NCBI GenBank assembly: GCA_005883905.1
Contig: VAYD01000270.1
Location: 1 to 6,965, forward strand
Direction of reading: 5' to 3'
Origin: Actinomycetota bacterium
Lineage (GTDB): Bacteria; Actinomycetota; Thermoleophilia; Solirubrobacterales; Solirubrobacteraceae
DNA length: 6,965 bases
The notes beneath the pieces are model-generated. The model searched no databases and had not been told where the DNA came from. It was given only the letters and a program-made list of their open reading frames with translations. Shown here piece by piece: positions 6,251 through 6,965 of this stretch; position 1 is the first letter of the stretch; the number at the start of each line of letters is the position of its first letter. The position numbers and the translations under genes are program-made.

Positions 6251-6883
6251 ATGGCACGCCTCAAGGACAGATACGTCGAGGAGATCCGCCCGGCGCTCGT
6301 GAAGCGCTTCGGCTACTCCACGTACATGCAGGCGCCGAAGATCGAGAAGATCACGCTGAACATGGGCCTCGGCGACGCCAAGACCGACTCCAAGGTCCTG
6401 GACAACGCCACCGAGCAGCTCGCGACGATCGCCGGCCAGAAGCCGAACCTGCGCCGCGCGCGCAAGTCGATCGCCCAGTTCAAGGTCCGCGAGGGCATGC
6501 CGGTCGGCATCTCGGTGACGCTGCGCCGCGAGCGCGCGTACGAGTTCCTCGACCGCCTGATGTCGGTCGCGATCCCGCGGATCCGCGACTTCCGCGGGCT
6601 GAAGGCAAACGCCTTCGACGGCCGCGGCAACTACTCGATGGGCGTGCGCGAGCAGATCATCTTCCCGGAGATCGACTACGACGCCGTGGATGCGGTTCGC
6701 GGGCTCGACATCACGATCACCACGTCGGCGAAGACCGACGGCGAGGCGTTCGCGCTGCTCGAGGCGTTCGGCATGCCGTTCAGCCGCGAGGGCAAGCGCC
6801 CGGATGGGATCCCACCCACCAACCCCCACGGCGAGGCTCCGGCCGCCGCCGAGGACGACAACGACACTTCAGAGGAGGCCTGA
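6251..6883 (+). CDS. rplE: 50S ribosomal protein L5 (uL5) with an acidic C-terminal tail
   Basis: L5 binds 5S rRNA, forms the central protuberance and contacts S13 and P-site tRNA. Core residues 1-178 match the family: [20 protein letters not shown] (4-23), [16 protein letters not shown] (28-43), [20 protein letters not shown] (61-80), [20 protein letters not shown] (81-100), [20 protein letters not shown] (112-131) and [13 protein letters not shown] (165-177), where most bacterial L5 proteins end. About 32 extra residues follow, starting [11 protein letters not shown] and ending in an acidic [11 protein letters not shown]. The ATG at 6251 is 2 bases after rplX; the nearest purine-rich site (GGGAG, 6231-6235) is 15 bases away, so coupling to rplX is likely. 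In E. coli S8 represses the spc operon near this gene; I could not recognise such a site. Confidence 0.96.
   Translation: MARLKDRYVEEIRPALVKRFGYSTYMQAPKIEKITLNMGLGDAKTDSKVLDNATEQLATIAGQKPNLRRARKSIAQFKVREGMPVGISVTLRRERAYEFLDRLMSVAIPRIRDFRGLKANAFDGRGNYSMGVREQIIFPEIDYDAVDAVRGLDITITTSAKTDGEAFALLEAFGMPFSREGKRPDGIPPTNPHGEAPAAAEDDNDTSEEA
6871..6878 (+). promoter_or_regulatory. Ribosome binding site of rpsN
   Basis: AGAGGAGG is the strongest Shine-Dalgarno match in the window, lying in the last codons of rplE, 8 bases before the ATG at 6887. Confidence 0.75.
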
Positions 6884-6886
6884 CGC

Positions 6887-6965
6887 ATGGCCAAGACGTC
6901 TCAGCGCGTGCGCCAGGCACGCGGTTCGAAGTTCAAGACCCGTGAGTACACCCGTTGCCGTCGCT
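6887..6965 (+). CDS. rpsN: 30S ribosomal protein S14, zinc-binding short type (uS14), N-terminal part only
   Basis: Twenty-six codons are visible before the window ends: MAKTSQRVRQARGSKFKTRE followed by YTRCRR. This matches the short (about 61-residue) zinc-type S14, also called type Z, whose N-terminus is MAKTS...KFKVR.YNRCRRCGR; the longer zinc-free type found in E. coli differs here. Cys24 would be the first zinc ligand. The last base of the window is T, consistent with a Cys codon at position 27 completing the first CxxC pair. S14 is a 30S head protein that contacts S3 and S19. The gene follows rplE after 3 bases and occupies the expected spc-operon position. Confidence 0.93.
   Translation, partial: MAKTSQRVRQARGSKFKTREYTRCRR

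Noticed and set aside
1..6965. Internal promoters, terminators, tRNA genes or mobile elements
   Set aside because: Gaps between genes are 7 bases or less, and I saw no inverted repeat followed by a T run, no transposase and no tRNA-like sequence.

Overview
The window is an internal piece of a bacterial ribosomal-protein supercluster, the S10 operon running straight into the spc operon, all on the + strand. Gene order is rpsJ (3' end only), rplC, rplD, rplW, rplB, rpsS, rplV, rpsC, rplP, rpmC, rpsQ, rplN, rplX, rplE and the 5' end of a zinc-type rpsN. The DNA is very GC-rich with G or C at most third codon positions. High GC, a three-digit-length S3 tail rich in Gly and Arg, long Ala/Glu/Lys-rich extensions and a short zinc-type S14 together suggest Actinomycetota. 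A deep-branching lineage such as Thermoleophilia is possible, but this is judged from family memory only, not a search.

Layout: 1-90 ends S10; 94-2482 carries 50S proteins L3, L4, L23 and L2; 2489-4295 carries S19, a long L22 and a broken S3; 4296-5564 carries L16, L29 and a long S17; 5561-6883 carries L14, L24 and L5; 6887 to the end begins S14. No intergenic gap exceeds 7 bases and several genes overlap by 1 to 8 bases, so the block has no room for internal promoters between genes and looks like a single translationally coupled transcript. Most start codons have a Shine-Dalgarno sequence lying inside the end of the preceding gene.

The genes make neighbouring parts of the ribosome: L2, L3 and L4 fold 23S rRNA around the peptidyl transferase centre and upper exit tunnel; L22, L23 and L29 surround the tunnel exit; L5 (with 5S rRNA) and L16 help form the tRNA-binding side; S3, S14 and S19 are head proteins and S17 a body protein of the 30S subunit.

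Three things depart from an ordinary copy of this operon. rpsC is broken: its first 30 codons end at a UAA and the rest of S3 continues in another frame, with a gap best explained by a missing stretch of about 50 bases. Since S3 is essential, an assembly error or mixed-strain artefact is the leading explanation. Second, L22 and S17 carry very long charged N-terminal extensions (about 115 and 134 residues), while S3 has a 71-residue Gly/Arg (RGG-like) tail and L5 an acidic tail. Third, rpsQ and rplN overlap by 4 bases, removing the usual boundary between the S10 and spc units. I saw no mobile element, CRISPR array, RNA gene or new enzyme system here.
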